The notes: generated from the letters alone by a model not told the origin. Shown: positions 54,732-63,966, counted from the first letter of the stretch. The stretch is DNA of 64,000 nt from Streptomyces sp. NBC_01750 (GCF_035918095.1 NZ_CP109137.1:2482001-2546000), one strand, 5' to 3'. Made by a program: numbers and translations.

Positions 54732-55529
54732 CTACTGCTTGTCGAACTTGTTCGGGGTGTTCTGCTGCGGGGCGGCGTCCTGCCGGCCTGCGGCACCGCC
54801 TTCGATCGCCTGCTGCGGACCCGAGCCGCCCGCGAGCTCGGCCTTCATCCGCTGCAGCTCCAGCTCTACATCTGTACCACCGGAAATGCGGTCCAGCTCG
54901 GCGGCGATGTCGTCCTTCGCCATCCCGGACTGGTCGTCCAGGGCGCCGGAGGCGAGCAGTTCGTCGATCGCGCCGGCCCGTGCCTGCAACTGCGCGGTCT
55001 TGTCCTCGGCCCGCTGGATCGCCAGGCCGACGTCGCCCATCTCCTCGGAGATGCCGGAGAAGGCCTCGCCGATCCGGGTCTGCGCCTGGGCCGCGGTGTA
55101 GGTGGCCTTGATGGTCTCCTTCTTCGTACGGAAGGCGTCGACCTTGGCCTGCAGCCGCTGGGCGGCGAGAGTGAGCTTCTCCTCCTCGCCCTGCAGTGTG
55201 GTGTGCTGTGTCTCCAGGTCGCTGACCTGCTGCTGCAGCGATGCGCGACGGGACAACGCCTCGCGCGCCAGGTCCTCACGGCCGAGCGCCAGCGCCTTGC
55301 GGCCCTGGTCCTCCAGCTTGGTCGACTGTCCCTGCAACTGGTTCAGCTGCAGCTCGAGCCGCTTGCGGGAGGTCGCCACATCGGCGACTCCGCGGCGCAC
55401 CTTCTGCAGCAGTTCGAGCTGCTTCTGGTACGAGTAATCGAGGGTCTCGCGCGGATCCTCGGCCCTGTCGAGGGCCTTGTTTGCCTTCGCGCGGAAGATC
55501 ATCCCCATACGCTTCATGACACCGCTCAT
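54732..55529 (-). CDS. pspA: PspA/IM30 family membrane-stress protein
   Basis: This 265-residue protein is almost entirely alpha-helical coiled coil, with the PspA start GVMKRMGMIFRAKANKALD (amphipathic helix), AEDPRETLDYSYQKQLELLQ and a Gln/Pro-rich C-terminal tail. It binds and stabilises the inner membrane under envelope stress. The ATG at 55529 matches homologues. It is divergent from the DUF3043 gene. Confidence 0.94.
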   Translation of the reverse strand: MSGVMKRMGMIFRAKANKALDRAEDPRETLDYSYQKQLELLQKVRRGVADVATSRKRLELQLNQLQGQSTKLEDQGRKALALGREDLAREALSRRASLQQQVSDLETQHTTLQGEEEKLTLAAQRLQAKVDAFRTKKETIKATYTAAQAQTRIGEAFSGISEEMGDVGLAIQRAEDKTAQLQARAGAIDELLASGALDDQSGMAKDDIAAELDRISGGTDVELELQRMKAELAGGSGPQQAIEGGAAGRQDAAPQQNTPNKFDKQ

Positions 55530-55784
55530 GGGCTTCGCGCGCCCCCTTCTGACGGACTCAGCTTCAGCACTCCAACAGAACCCACAGTACGGGCCCTGCA
55601 TCCATTACCGCACTGTTCCAGCGCGGATGCGCTCCTCCCCAAGGACGACTGCGTACGGCTTCGATCCGGCGCAAGGAGTAGGTGGCCGTCAGGGAAACCA
55701 CGGGCAACGTCCGCTCTGTCCGGCTTACGGCCGGCTTCTGTCCCCTACAGACGCACGGTGTTGCGGGATCGTTCCCCACCGGCG

Positions 55785-55813
55785 TTGGGTCCCCGCATTT
55801 CACCCCGTACCCT
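55785..55813 (+). promoter_or_regulatory. Promoter of the DUF3043 gene (leaderless mRNA likely)
   Basis: A -35-like TTGGGT (55785-55790) and -10-like TACCCT (55808-55813) are separated by 17 bp. Transcription would begin at or within two bases of the GTG start at 55822, and no Shine-Dalgarno precedes it. Confidence 0.5.
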
Positions 55814-55821
55814 TGGGCTTT

Positions 55822-56421
55822 GTGTTTGGTAGCCGTTCCAAGGAAGAGAAGTCCCCCACCGACAAGGTGCAGGCAGACCTCTCCAAGCAGCCCCGTGACC
55901 CCGAGGCCCCGAAGGGCCGCCCCACGCCCAAGCGGAGTGAGGCACAGACCCAGCGGCGCCGTGCTTCCAGCTCGGCGCCGACCGACCGCAAGGAGGCCGC
56001 GAAGCGCCAGCGGGAGGCCCGCCGCGTGGACATGGCCAAGCAGCGGGAGGCCCTCGCCAGTGGCGACGAGCGCTATCTGCCGGCCCGTGACAAGGGACCG
56101 GTACGCCGCTTCGTGCGCAACTTCGTCGACTCCCGCTTCTGCATCGCCGAGTTCTTCCTGCCGCTCGCGGTGGTGATCCTGGTGCTGAGCATGGTCAGGA
56201 TCGGCTCGCTGCAGAACATCGCGCTGCTGCTCTGGCTCGGCGTCATCGTGCTGATCGTCATCGACTCGATCGGTCTGGCGTTCCGTCTGAAGAAGCAGCT
56301 GAACGAGCGCTTCCCGAACGAGTCCAAGCGCGGCGCGATCGCCTACGGCCTGATGCGTACGCTCCAGATGCGCCGACTGCGCCTGCCGAAGCCGCAGGTC
56401 AAGCGCGGAGAGCGGCCCTGA
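55822..56421 (+). CDS. DUF3043 membrane protein
   Basis: This 199-residue protein has a strongly basic, Lys/Arg-rich N-terminal cytoplasmic region (about 90 residues), two membrane segments (FCIAEFFLPLAVVILVLSM and NIALLLWLGVIVLIVIDSI) and a basic C-terminus. It is a conserved actinobacterial family of unknown function. The GTG at 55822 is the homologue start (VFGSRSKEEK). It is immediately followed by a methyltransferase gene with a CTGA overlap. Confidence 0.87.
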   Translation: MFGSRSKEEKSPTDKVQADLSKQPRDPEAPKGRPTPKRSEAQTQRRRASSSAPTDRKEAAKRQREARRVDMAKQREALASGDERYLPARDKGPVRRFVRNFVDSRFCIAEFFLPLAVVILVLSMVRIGSLQNIALLLWLGVIVLIVIDSIGLAFRLKKQLNERFPNESKRGAIAYGLMRTLQMRRLRLPKPQVKRGERP

Positions 56422-57215
56422 TCACGGCGGTCTCCGGCTTCGGGGGCGCTTCGGCCGACTGGCTGGCCGGGCTCGGCGGACTGCGCAACACCGTCCGCCA
56501 GGAGCTTGTCGCCCGCCAGCTCGACGAGCAGATAGCCGCCCGCTACCCGGTCGGGCAGCGGCTGCGCATCCTCGATGTGGGGTTGGGGCAGGGCACCCAG
56601 GCGCTGCGGCTCGCCCGGGCGGGTCACAAGGTGACCGGTCTGGAGTCCGATCCCGCGACGCTGAAGGCGGCTCGCACCTCGCTGGCCGCCGAGCCGGCCG
56701 GAATCCGTGAGCGGGTCCGGCTGATCGAGGGCGACGGCCGGGACACCGGGGTGCATTTCCTGCCCGGCAGCTTCGACGTGGTGCTCTGCCACGGAGTGCT
56801 GATGTACGTCACAGAGCCGGACGCGATGCTGGCCGGCATGGCCAGGATGCTGGCGCCGGGCGGTCTTCTCTCACTGCTCGTACGGAACGCGGACGCGCTG
56901 GCCATGCGGCCGGGGCTGGCCGGGGACTGGTCGGCCGCGCTAACCGCGTTCGACACCGATGCGTACACCAACCGTCTCGGGCTTCCGGTACGCGCGGACC
57001 GGCTCGAGGCGCTGACGGCGACGCTGGCGGGGATCGCGGCGCCGCTGCACGCCTGGTACGGGGTGCGGGTGTTCACCGACAACGTCCCCGACGAGGCCGA
57101 CCTGCCGCCCGCCGAGGAGCTGGAGCGGCTGCTGGCGACGGAGGACCGCGCGGGGCGCACGGAGCCGTACCGCGGAGTGGCCGCGCTGCTGCACCTGTGC
57201 GGCGTACGCGGCTGA
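56418..57215 (+). CDS. SAM-dependent methyltransferase with apparent CTG start
   Basis: This 265-residue class I methyltransferase has motif I ILDVGLGQGTQALRLAR, the acidic motif VTGLESDPA, IEGDGRD and DVVLCHGVLMYV. The frame is open back to 56418 with no ATG, GTG or TTG before the GTG at 56577, which would delete the start of motif I. CTG at 56418 has GGAGAG about five bases upstream and overlaps the DUF3043 stop (CTGA), matching the usual 4-nt coupling. Residues 1-53 look conserved (GFGGASADWLAGLGGLRN). Substrate unknown. Confidence 0.85.
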   Translation: MITAVSGFGGASADWLAGLGGLRNTVRQELVARQLDEQIAARYPVGQRLRILDVGLGQGTQALRLARAGHKVTGLESDPATLKAARTSLAAEPAGIRERVRLIEGDGRDTGVHFLPGSFDVVLCHGVLMYVTEPDAMLAGMARMLAPGGLLSLLVRNADALAMRPGLAGDWSAALTAFDTDAYTNRLGLPVRADRLEALTATLAGIAAPLHAWYGVRVFTDNVPDEADLPPAEELERLLATEDRAGRTEPYRGVAALLHLCGVRG

Positions 57216-57833
57216 GCCGCGGCCCTTGGGCACACCCGAGCGGCGGCTCTCCGCACCGCGGACCACGGGCGCGGACCCGGCCCCCGGCAGCGGGCGAGAA
57301 CGTCGGGGGCGCGGGCCGGCTCTGGCAGGGGGACACGCAGGGGTCGGCGTCGCAACTCGCGCGAAGCGCGCTGCGGAAATTGGTCCCCCGGACTGCCACC
57401 GGCCCGAGACCGCCCGCGGCGGGACGTTCCGGCGGCAGCGCCGCCTCGCCCACCTACGGCCACCGGCTCCGCGTCGCGGCCCCTCACACCGCTCGGGTGC
57501 GGCCACCCGAGGAGCCAATGGGCCCGCCCCTGGCAGGGGGACGCGCAGGGGTCGTGTCCGGGACGTAAAGCGTCGCAACTCGCGCGAAGCGCGGTGAGGA
57601 AAGCAGTCCCGGACACGAGCCCAGGAGCGCGGACCCCGGACGGCCACCCGCCCAAGACCGGACACGCCCAAGCACCCAAAACCCGCACCCCGCAAGGCAC
57701 CACACCCAAGCCCCGCACCCCGCAAAGCACCACACCCCGGGACCACGGCACCCCCGCAAGGGACCCGCACCCGCGAGGACCAGCACCCCGGCCCGCCCCC
57801 GCAAGGCACCCGCCCCCGCGAGGACCGCGCGGG
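57216..57833. repeat. 618-bp gene-free region with dispersed and tandem repeats
   Basis: No credible gene is present. Two related copies of CTGGCAGGGGGACRCGCAGG, followed by GCGTCGCAACTCGCGCGAAG, lie at 57322-57370 and 57530-57593. The second copy has 15 extra bases and is flanked by a perfect 12-bp inverted repeat (57553-57564 and 57606-57617, CGTGTCCGGGAC). From 57660 to 57830 the sequence is low-complexity, with tandem CCGCACCCCGCAARGCACCA-like units. Confidence 0.8.
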
Positions 57834-58043
57834 CTACGCCTCGTTCGCGTGCAAGCTCATCGGGCCGTAGATCTTCGTCGAGTCCTCCGACAGGATCACC
57901 TGGTCCGCCCCGCCCTCCAGCAGGTCCTTCCAGAACTCACCGATCCACGACTCCGCGTCCCCCTGCGTCGTGAACTCCTCCGGCTGCACCGCCGGCTGGA
58001 CCTCCGTCCCGTCGGACTTCTCGAAACGCCACGTCCATGCCAT
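57834..58043 (-). CDS. Small conserved hypothetical protein
   Basis: This 69-residue protein (MAWTWRFEKSDGTEV, WIGEFWKDLLEGGADQV) is compact, acidic and soluble. The ATG follows GGGAGG. Similar small proteins are common in Streptomyces at this locus, but no domain function is recognised. Confidence 0.75.
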   Translation of the reverse strand: MAWTWRFEKSDGTEVQPAVQPEEFTTQGDAESWIGEFWKDLLEGGADQVILSEDSTKIYGPMSLHANEA

Positions 58044-58134
58044 GTCCGCCTCCCAAGGCCCACCAGTGATCTCCTTGCTGCCCGCAGCGTAGCCGGGCGC
58101 GCACGCCCCGCGGTGACGCGGGAGGATCGTGAGC

Positions 58135-59334
58135 GTGGAACTCACTCTGCTCGGCACCGGCGCCCCCGCCGGACTCCCCCGGCCCGACTGCCCGTGCGCC
58201 GCCTGCGCCACCGCCCGCGGCCCGCTCGCCCGCGCCGCCACCTCGCTGCTCGTCGACAGCGCGCTGCTGCTCGACCTCACCCCGGGCGCCGCCATGGCCG
58301 CCGCTCGGGCCGGGCGCTCACTCGTCGGCGTACGGCAGGTGCTGCTGACGCATCCGCACGACGGACCCCCCGTGGATCTGCCCGCCGGGCTGCCTGCGGC
58401 GGGACGGGTCCCGGACGGACAGGAGTTGACGCTGATCAGCGGGCACCGGGTGCGTGCCGTACCGATGGACAACCCGGGCACGGGGTACGAGGTGACCTCT
58501 CTGGAGGGCGAGCGGCTCCTCTATCTGCCCCCCGGCGGAGCGCCTGCCGGTCTCGCCGAAGGGCGGGCCGCGTACGACATGGTCGTCGCCGATGTCGTGG
58601 GGCGGCCGGACGCGATCGCGCGGCTGCGCGCCGCCGGGGCGATCGGGTCGAGCACTGATGTCATCGCGGTACACCTCGACCACGACGTGCCCGGCGGCCC
58701 CGAACTGTCCCGGCGACTCGCGGCCGCGGGCGCGCGGGCCGTGCCCGACGGGACCACGCTGACCGTCGGCGAGTACCACGCCGTACCGGATGTACCCCGC
58801 CGCACCCTGGTCACCGGCGGCGCCCGCTCCGGCAAGTCGGTGGAGGCCGAGCGCCGGCTCGAGACCTTCGCCGAGGTGCTGTACGTGGCGACGAGCGGCA
58901 GCAGGGACGGCGACCCCGAGTGGGCGGCCCGGGTGTCCCTGCACCGCGACCGCCGCCCCGGGGCCTGGGACACCGTGGAGACCTGCGATCTCGTACCGCT
59001 GCTCGCCGAGGACGGGCCGCCGATGCTGATCGACTGTCTCTCGCTCTGGCTCACCGACGCGATGGACCGGGTGGGCGCGTGGGACGACGCGAAGTGGGCG
59101 GCGGACGGCGAGCACGCGCTGCACGCGCGCGTCGCCGAACTGGTCGCCGCGGTACGGCAGACCCCGCGCACGGTCGTCGCCGTGACGAACGAGGTCGGCA
59201 GCGGCGTCGTCCCCGCCACCGCGTCGGGCCGCCGCTTCCGCGACGAACTGGGCCGTCTCAACGCCGCCTTCGCCGCCGAGTGCGAACACGTCCTGCTGGT
59301 CGTCGCGGGCCAGGCCCTCGTCCTCCGCGGCTGA
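58135..59334 (+). CDS. cobU: CobU with N-terminal degenerate metallo-beta-lactamase-like domain
   Basis: The C-terminal 180 residues are adenosylcobinamide kinase/guanylyltransferase: Walker A VTGGARSGKSVEAE, the HRDRRP active-site region and IDCLSLWLTDAM. It phosphorylates and GMP-activates adenosylcobinamide. The N-terminal 210 residues resemble an MBL fold (LLGTGAPAG, LLTHPHDG) but lack the full HxHxDH set, so the domain may not be catalytic. The GTG at 58135 is chosen by homologues and GGGAGG spacing. It is followed by cobT. Confidence 0.9.
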   Translation: MELTLLGTGAPAGLPRPDCPCAACATARGPLARAATSLLVDSALLLDLTPGAAMAAARAGRSLVGVRQVLLTHPHDGPPVDLPAGLPAAGRVPDGQELTLISGHRVRAVPMDNPGTGYEVTSLEGERLLYLPPGGAPAGLAEGRAAYDMVVADVVGRPDAIARLRAAGAIGSSTDVIAVHLDHDVPGGPELSRRLAAAGARAVPDGTTLTVGEYHAVPDVPRRTLVTGGARSGKSVEAERRLETFAEVLYVATSGSRDGDPEWAARVSLHRDRRPGAWDTVETCDLVPLLAEDGPPMLIDCLSLWLTDAMDRVGAWDDAKWAADGEHALHARVAELVAAVRQTPRTVVAVTNEVGSGVVPATASGRRFRDELGRLNAAFAAECEHVLLVVAGQALVLRG

Positions 59335-59512
59335 CCACCCCAACTCGGCAAGCCCGCCGACCAGGTGCCGGGGCGCCTCCCGGCTGCCCACGAGGAAACC
59401 ACCCACCGGACAGCAACCACCAACGCCCCCGGCCCACCTCAGCCACATGACCGGGTGACTGCGCCACCGGCCCACCCACACCCCAAGACCGGCTAACGGT
59501 ACTGTTCGGCGA

Positions 59513-60583
59513 ATGAGCAGGCTGAATCTCGATGACTTCTCCGACCTGATCGAGCGCCCCGACAACGGTATGCGGCGTGACGCCGAAGAACGCCGCGAGC
59601 GGCTGATCGTTCCGCCCGGTTCCCTCGGCCGTCTCGATGAGCTGGGTGAGTGGCTGTCGGCCGCGCAGGCCTCCGTGCCGGTCAAGGCCATCGACCAGCC
59701 GCGCGTGGTGCTGTTCGCCGGTGACCACGGGGTCGCCGAACTAGGCGTCTCCGGGCGGGAGTCCGGCTCCGCGCACCGGCTGGTGCGCGCCACGCTGGAG
59801 GGCGCGAGCCCCGTCGCCGTACTGGCCCGCCGGATGGGCGTGCCGGTGCGGATCGTCGACGCCGGTCTGGACTGCGATCCGGAACTGCTGCCGGACGAGG
59901 TCGTACGTCATCGGGTGCGCCGCGGCAGCGGACGTATCGACGTCGAGGACGCGCTGACGGTCGAGGAGGCCGAGCAGGCCGTACGCCTCGGTATGGCGAT
60001 CGCCGACGAAGAGGCCGACTCCGGCACCGACCTGGTCGTCCTCGGCGATCTGAGTGTCGGCGGCACCACGCCCGCCGCCACGCTGATCGCCGCGCTGTGC
60101 GGCACGGACGCCTCCGTGGTCACCGGCCGCGGCGGCGCCGGCATCGACGACCTGGCCTGGATGCGCAAGTGCGCGGCGATCCGGGACGCGTTGCGGCGCG
60201 CCCGGCCGGTGCTCGGCGATCAGCTGGAGCTGCTGGCGACGGTGGGCGGCGCGGATCTGGCCGCGACGACCGGATTCCTGCTGCAGAGTGCCGTACGGCG
60301 GATGCCCGTGATCCTCGACGGAGTGGTCTCGGCGGCGTGTGCGCTGGTCGGCCAGCGGGCGGCATTCCGAGCGCCGGACTGGTGGCTCGCGGGTCAGGTG
60401 AGCGGCGAACCCGCGCAGACGAAGGCGCTGGACCGTATGGCGCTCAACCCGCTGCTCGATCATGGCGTCACTGTGGGGGAAGGAACCGGGGCATTGCTCG
60501 CGCTCCCCCTCGTGCAGGCTTCGGCCGTGCTCGCGGCCGAACTGCCGGAGCGTACGGAGCCGGTGGAGAGCGACACGGACTGA
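59513..60583 (+). CDS. cobT: Nicotinate-nucleotide-dimethylbenzimidazole phosphoribosyltransferase
   Basis: This 356-residue enzyme makes alpha-ribazole phosphate, the lower ligand of cobalamin. It shows PPGSLGRLDELG, FAGDHGVAELGVS, GRGGAGIDD and the catalytic Glu in TVGEGTGALLALPL. The start ATG at 59513 follows a 178-bp gap after cobU with no other gene. Confidence 0.94.
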   Translation: MSRLNLDDFSDLIERPDNGMRRDAEERRERLIVPPGSLGRLDELGEWLSAAQASVPVKAIDQPRVVLFAGDHGVAELGVSGRESGSAHRLVRATLEGASPVAVLARRMGVPVRIVDAGLDCDPELLPDEVVRHRVRRGSGRIDVEDALTVEEAEQAVRLGMAIADEEADSGTDLVVLGDLSVGGTTPAATLIAALCGTDASVVTGRGGAGIDDLAWMRKCAAIRDALRRARPVLGDQLELLATVGGADLAATTGFLLQSAVRRMPVILDGVVSAACALVGQRAAFRAPDWWLAGQVSGEPAQTKALDRMALNPLLDHGVTVGEGTGALLALPLVQASAVLAAELPERTEPVESDTD

Positions 60584-60662
60584 CGCGTCGGTGCGGCCGC
60601 CACCACCGGGCGGCCGCACCCTCGCCCACCTTGATGCGCGATGCCCCATATCATCGCGTTTC

Positions 60663-62438
60663 ATGGGAGAGGTCCGCTTGTCCAGCGAAGAGGCGAGCCG
60701 CAGTACGAGCCGAAGCACCGTCCGTTCGCGGCGCAGCGCGACGTTCGCCGTCTGGTATCTGCGCGCCGTCGCGTTCATCAACCTCCTGAGTGCTGTGTGG
60801 GTTTCACTCCTCCAGGATCTCCGGCGGCACAACATCGATGACTACTTCACGCCGTATCTGCTCACCGCGGGCTTCGCTTCCGGCGCCTTCACGCTCTTCC
60901 TGGCCATCACCATGCGCCGCCGAAAGCGCGCCGCCTGGATCCTCAACTTGGTACTGGCCGGACTCTTCCTGCTGCTCTTCGTTCTCGCGATCGGCGTCGA
61001 CCCCGAAATCCGGGACCACGCGCAGAACTGGATCTCGCTCGTCCTGACCGCCGCCTTCGTACTCGCGCTGGTGCTCGGCCGGCGGGAGTTCTACGCGAAG
61101 GGTGACCGCTCCAACCCCAAGCTGGCCGCGGCCGTCGCGGTCGGCGGGCTCCTGGTCACCTCGCTGCTCGCCGCGATACTCGTCACCGTCACCAATACCG
61201 CGGCCGGCCGGTCCACCTTCCTGGAGCGCTGGTACTACGGCCTGATGCGGCTGGTCTCGCTCGCCGCGGACGACTCCCGCATCGCCGGCATCAGCACGCC
61301 CGGCTGGGTCAACGTCACCATCAACGTGCTCTCCACGCTGCTGCTGTTCGCCGTGCTGTACGCGGCCTTCCGCTCCCGCCGGGCCGTCGACGCGCTCACC
61401 GAGGACGACGAGGAGAGGCTGCGCGTCCTGCTGCAGCGCCACGGCGACCGTGACTCGCTCGGCTACTTCTCGCTGCGCCGCGAGAAGAGCGCTGTCTGGT
61501 CACCGACCGGGAAGGCCGCCGTCGTGTACCGCGTGGTGGGCGGGGTGTCGCTCGCCTCGGGCGACCCGATCGGCGACCCGGAGGCATGGCCCGGCGCGAT
61601 CGACCCCTGGCTGGCCGAGGCGCGTGAACACGGCTGGATCCCCGCGGTGATGGGCGCGAGCGAGGAGGCAGGGACGATCTACGCGCGGCACGGTCTGGAC
61701 GCCCTGGAGCTCGGCGACGAGGCGATCGTGGAGACCGACGACTTCACTCTGGACGGCCGCGCGATGCGGACCGTGCGCCAGGCCTACAACCGAGTCGGGC
61801 GCGCCGGGTACGAGGTGCGGATCCGCCGGCACGAGGACATCCCGCCCGAGGAGATGGCCGTACTGCTCGGGCGCGCCGACGACTGGCGCGACGGAGCCAC
61901 CGAGCGCGGCTTCTCGATGGCGCTGGGGCGGCTCGGCGATCCCGGCGACGGCCGCTGCGTGATGCTCGAGTGCACGGACGGCCAGGGCGAGTTGCGGGCG
62001 GTGCTGAGCTTCGTGCCCTGGGGCCCCAAGGGGCTCTCGCTCGATCTCATGCGGCGTGACCGGGGCTCCGAGAACGGCCTGATGGAATTCATGGTCATCG
62101 AGCTCCTGCAGCGCGCGAGGGAGATCGGGATCACTCAGGTGTCATTGAACTTCGCGATGTTCAGATCGGTCTTCGAACGTGGCTCGAAGCTCGGCGCCGG
62201 TCCGGTACTGAGACTGTGGCGCTCGCTCCTCAGCTTCTTCTCCCGCTGGTGGCAGATCGAGTCGCTGTACCGCGCCAATGCCAAGTACCGACCGATCTGG
62301 GAGCCACGTTTCATGCTCTTCGAAAAGAGCGCCGACCTGCTGCGCATCGGCCTGGCGGCAGGCCGCGCCGAGGGCTTCCTCGAGGCGCCGGGACTGCCCA
62401 AGTGGCTGCACCGCAGACACCTGGAGACCAAGCGTTGA
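60663..62438 (+). CDS. Lysylphosphatidylglycerol-synthase-like protein (MprF C-domain, short N-domain)
   Basis: This 591-residue protein has six membrane helices (about residues 30-250) instead of the 14 of MprF, followed by a DUF2156/LPG synthase C-domain (about residues 270-560) with LGYFSLRREKSAVW, GDPIGDPEAW, DFTLDGRAMRTVRQAYNR and SLNFAMFRSVFERG. It would transfer an aminoacyl group from tRNA to a lipid on the cytoplasmic face. The start may be ATG 60663 or TTG 60678; the TTG has GGGAGAGG at good spacing. It overlaps the next gene by 4 nt. Confidence 0.85.
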   Translation: MGEVRLSSEEASRSTSRSTVRSRRSATFAVWYLRAVAFINLLSAVWVSLLQDLRRHNIDDYFTPYLLTAGFASGAFTLFLAITMRRRKRAAWILNLVLAGLFLLLFVLAIGVDPEIRDHAQNWISLVLTAAFVLALVLGRREFYAKGDRSNPKLAAAVAVGGLLVTSLLAAILVTVTNTAAGRSTFLERWYYGLMRLVSLAADDSRIAGISTPGWVNVTINVLSTLLLFAVLYAAFRSRRAVDALTEDDEERLRVLLQRHGDRDSLGYFSLRREKSAVWSPTGKAAVVYRVVGGVSLASGDPIGDPEAWPGAIDPWLAEAREHGWIPAVMGASEEAGTIYARHGLDALELGDEAIVETDDFTLDGRAMRTVRQAYNRVGRAGYEVRIRRHEDIPPEEMAVLLGRADDWRDGATERGFSMALGRLGDPGDGRCVMLECTDGQGELRAVLSFVPWGPKGLSLDLMRRDRGSENGLMEFMVIELLQRAREIGITQVSLNFAMFRSVFERGSKLGAGPVLRLWRSLLSFFSRWWQIESLYRANAKYRPIWEPRFMLFEKSADLLRIGLAAGRAEGFLEAPGLPKWLHRRHLETKR

Positions 62439-63145
62439 ACACGGTGAGCGCGTTCGCCCGCTGTGAGTGGGGGCCGCTGTACGTGACCGTGCGCAGGGCA
62501 CTCGTCACGAGGAAGTGGCGGGCGATCCCGATGACGCTCGGGGCGGTCTGTCTCACGGCCCTGTTCCAGTTGGTGCAGAACCAGTCCTGGGGCTTCGGCC
62601 CGGTGCGCAACCTCGGCTTCGTGAAGGCCGATGACCCACTCTGGCTGGCGTTGCTGCGTACCCCGCTGTCGCTGTTCGTCCCGGCGCTGGATCTGCCGGT
62701 GTGGGGTGCGCTGGCACAGGTCCTGCTGGTCTTCGGGATCGCGGAGATCACTCTGGGCCGGTGGCGGACGCTGGTGATCGCGTATGTGTCGACGCTGGCC
62801 GGCACGACGTACGCACGGATCGGTGTCTCACTCGACCCCGAGGGCCTCTTCGGGCTTCCCCCTTCGGACGCCGTGGTCGTCGACACCGGCCCGTCGGCGG
62901 CGGTCGTCGGCCTCGCGGTCTTCGTCTGCTGGCGCTACCGGGCCTGGTGCACGGCGGTGCTGGTGGCCGTATTGATGGTCGGCGAGGTGCTCTTCAAGAA
63001 CAATCTCGCGGGCAAGGAGCATCTGGCGGCGATCGCGGCGGTGCTGGCGGTGTGCGGGCTTTCGGCGCTGCGCCGACGGCTGCGGCTCAGGCGTCAGCGT
63101 TTGCGCACCGGAAGCCGGTCGGGAGCCCCGCCGATCAGGTCCTGA
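62435..63145 (+). CDS. Rhomboid-like membrane protein
   Basis: This 236-residue membrane protein has about six helices and a rhomboid-like pattern, with GPSAAVVGLAVFV in place of GxSG and a conserved His in GKEHLAAIAAVLA. The TTG at 62435 overlaps the stop of the preceding gene (TTGA) with GGAG upstream; a GTG three codons later is possible. The pairing with an MprF-like gene suggests a role in lipid aminoacylation or transport. Its last 52 bp overlap the convergent next gene. Confidence 0.78.
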   Translation: MNTVSAFARCEWGPLYVTVRRALVTRKWRAIPMTLGAVCLTALFQLVQNQSWGFGPVRNLGFVKADDPLWLALLRTPLSLFVPALDLPVWGALAQVLLVFGIAEITLGRWRTLVIAYVSTLAGTTYARIGVSLDPEGLFGLPPSDAVVVDTGPSAAVVGLAVFVCWRYRAWCTAVLVAVLMVGEVLFKNNLAGKEHLAAIAAVLAVCGLSALRRRLRLRRQRLRTGSRSGAPPIRS

Positions 63146-63849
63146 AGTTTGCGGCGCGGCCGGTCCCAGCGGCGGTCGTGGTGGAAGGAGCGCAGCCCGG
63201 CCCTGGCGCGCGCCTTGGGCCGGTTGCGGTAGAAGCGGCGGGCCCAGGGCGAGCCGGGCCGGGCCAGCCGTAGCGCACCGAAGATCGCCACGAACGGGAT
63301 GAGCGTGCCGATGAGCGCCATCCGCAGCTTGCCCTTGAAGAGCGCGATGATCACGAAGAGGAAGTTGAACGCCAGCGTCAGGATCAGCGAGGCGCGGTCC
63401 TGGCGTTCGTCGGGAGTGAGCTGGTCCACGCCGAGCGGCGAGAAGCCGCCGAGTGCCAGCAGCGCCAGGGCCGAGGCGATCACCACGACCTCCACGCTCT
63501 GCCGGCCCTGCTCGGTCCAGTAGACGTCGTCGAGATGGAGGATGAGCGCGAACTCGTCGAGCACGAGGCCCGCGCCGATCCCGAAGAGGATCGCGAAGAC
63601 CACTGCGGCGGGGCCGTCCCGGCCGTTGCCGACCGCCCCGAAGCCGCCGATCACGACCAGGATGACGCCGGGGACGACATGGTGGATGTGCATGCCGCCG
63701 GGCGTGATGTTCTTGAACGGCCCCCGGCCTGCCCTGATCAGCCGGGTGACCGTGCGCGTCACCAGGAAGGTGAGCATGAAGGAGGCCAGCGCGAGCAGCA
63801 TCGGGAGCTTCCCCGGCTCGACGATGTTGCGGTAAAACCAGTGACCCAT
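63094..63849 (-). CDS. Conserved integral membrane protein
   Basis: This 251-residue protein has about seven hydrophobic segments, a HIHHVVPGVILVVIGGF segment with three His, and a strongly basic C-terminus (RRWDRPRRKLQDLIGG). The ATG at 63849 has GGGAG upstream. No function is recognised; it overlaps the end of the rhomboid-like gene in opposite orientation. Confidence 0.78.
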   Translation of the reverse strand: MGHWFYRNIVEPGKLPMLLALASFMLTFLVTRTVTRLIRAGRGPFKNITPGGMHIHHVVPGVILVVIGGFGAVGNGRDGPAAVVFAILFGIGAGLVLDEFALILHLDDVYWTEQGRQSVEVVVIASALALLALGGFSPLGVDQLTPDERQDRASLILTLAFNFLFVIIALFKGKLRMALIGTLIPFVAIFGALRLARPGSPWARRFYRNRPKARARAGLRSFHHDRRWDRPRRKLQDLIGGAPDRLPVRKR

Positions 63850-63966
63850 GCCACCCGCTCCCGATTCGCGCGTTATGCGCAACTTACCGTCAGTCCGGCC
63901 GGGCTACCCTTCGCGCGATACTGCGCTCACCCGGTGGACGACCGCCGGCCCCCGGTGAAGGACTCC

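Noticed and set aside
57216..57833. Several short ORFs in the repeat-rich gap
   Set aside because: They are rich in Pro, Arg and Gly on both strands, overlap each other and follow the low-complexity repeats, with no ribosome-binding sites.
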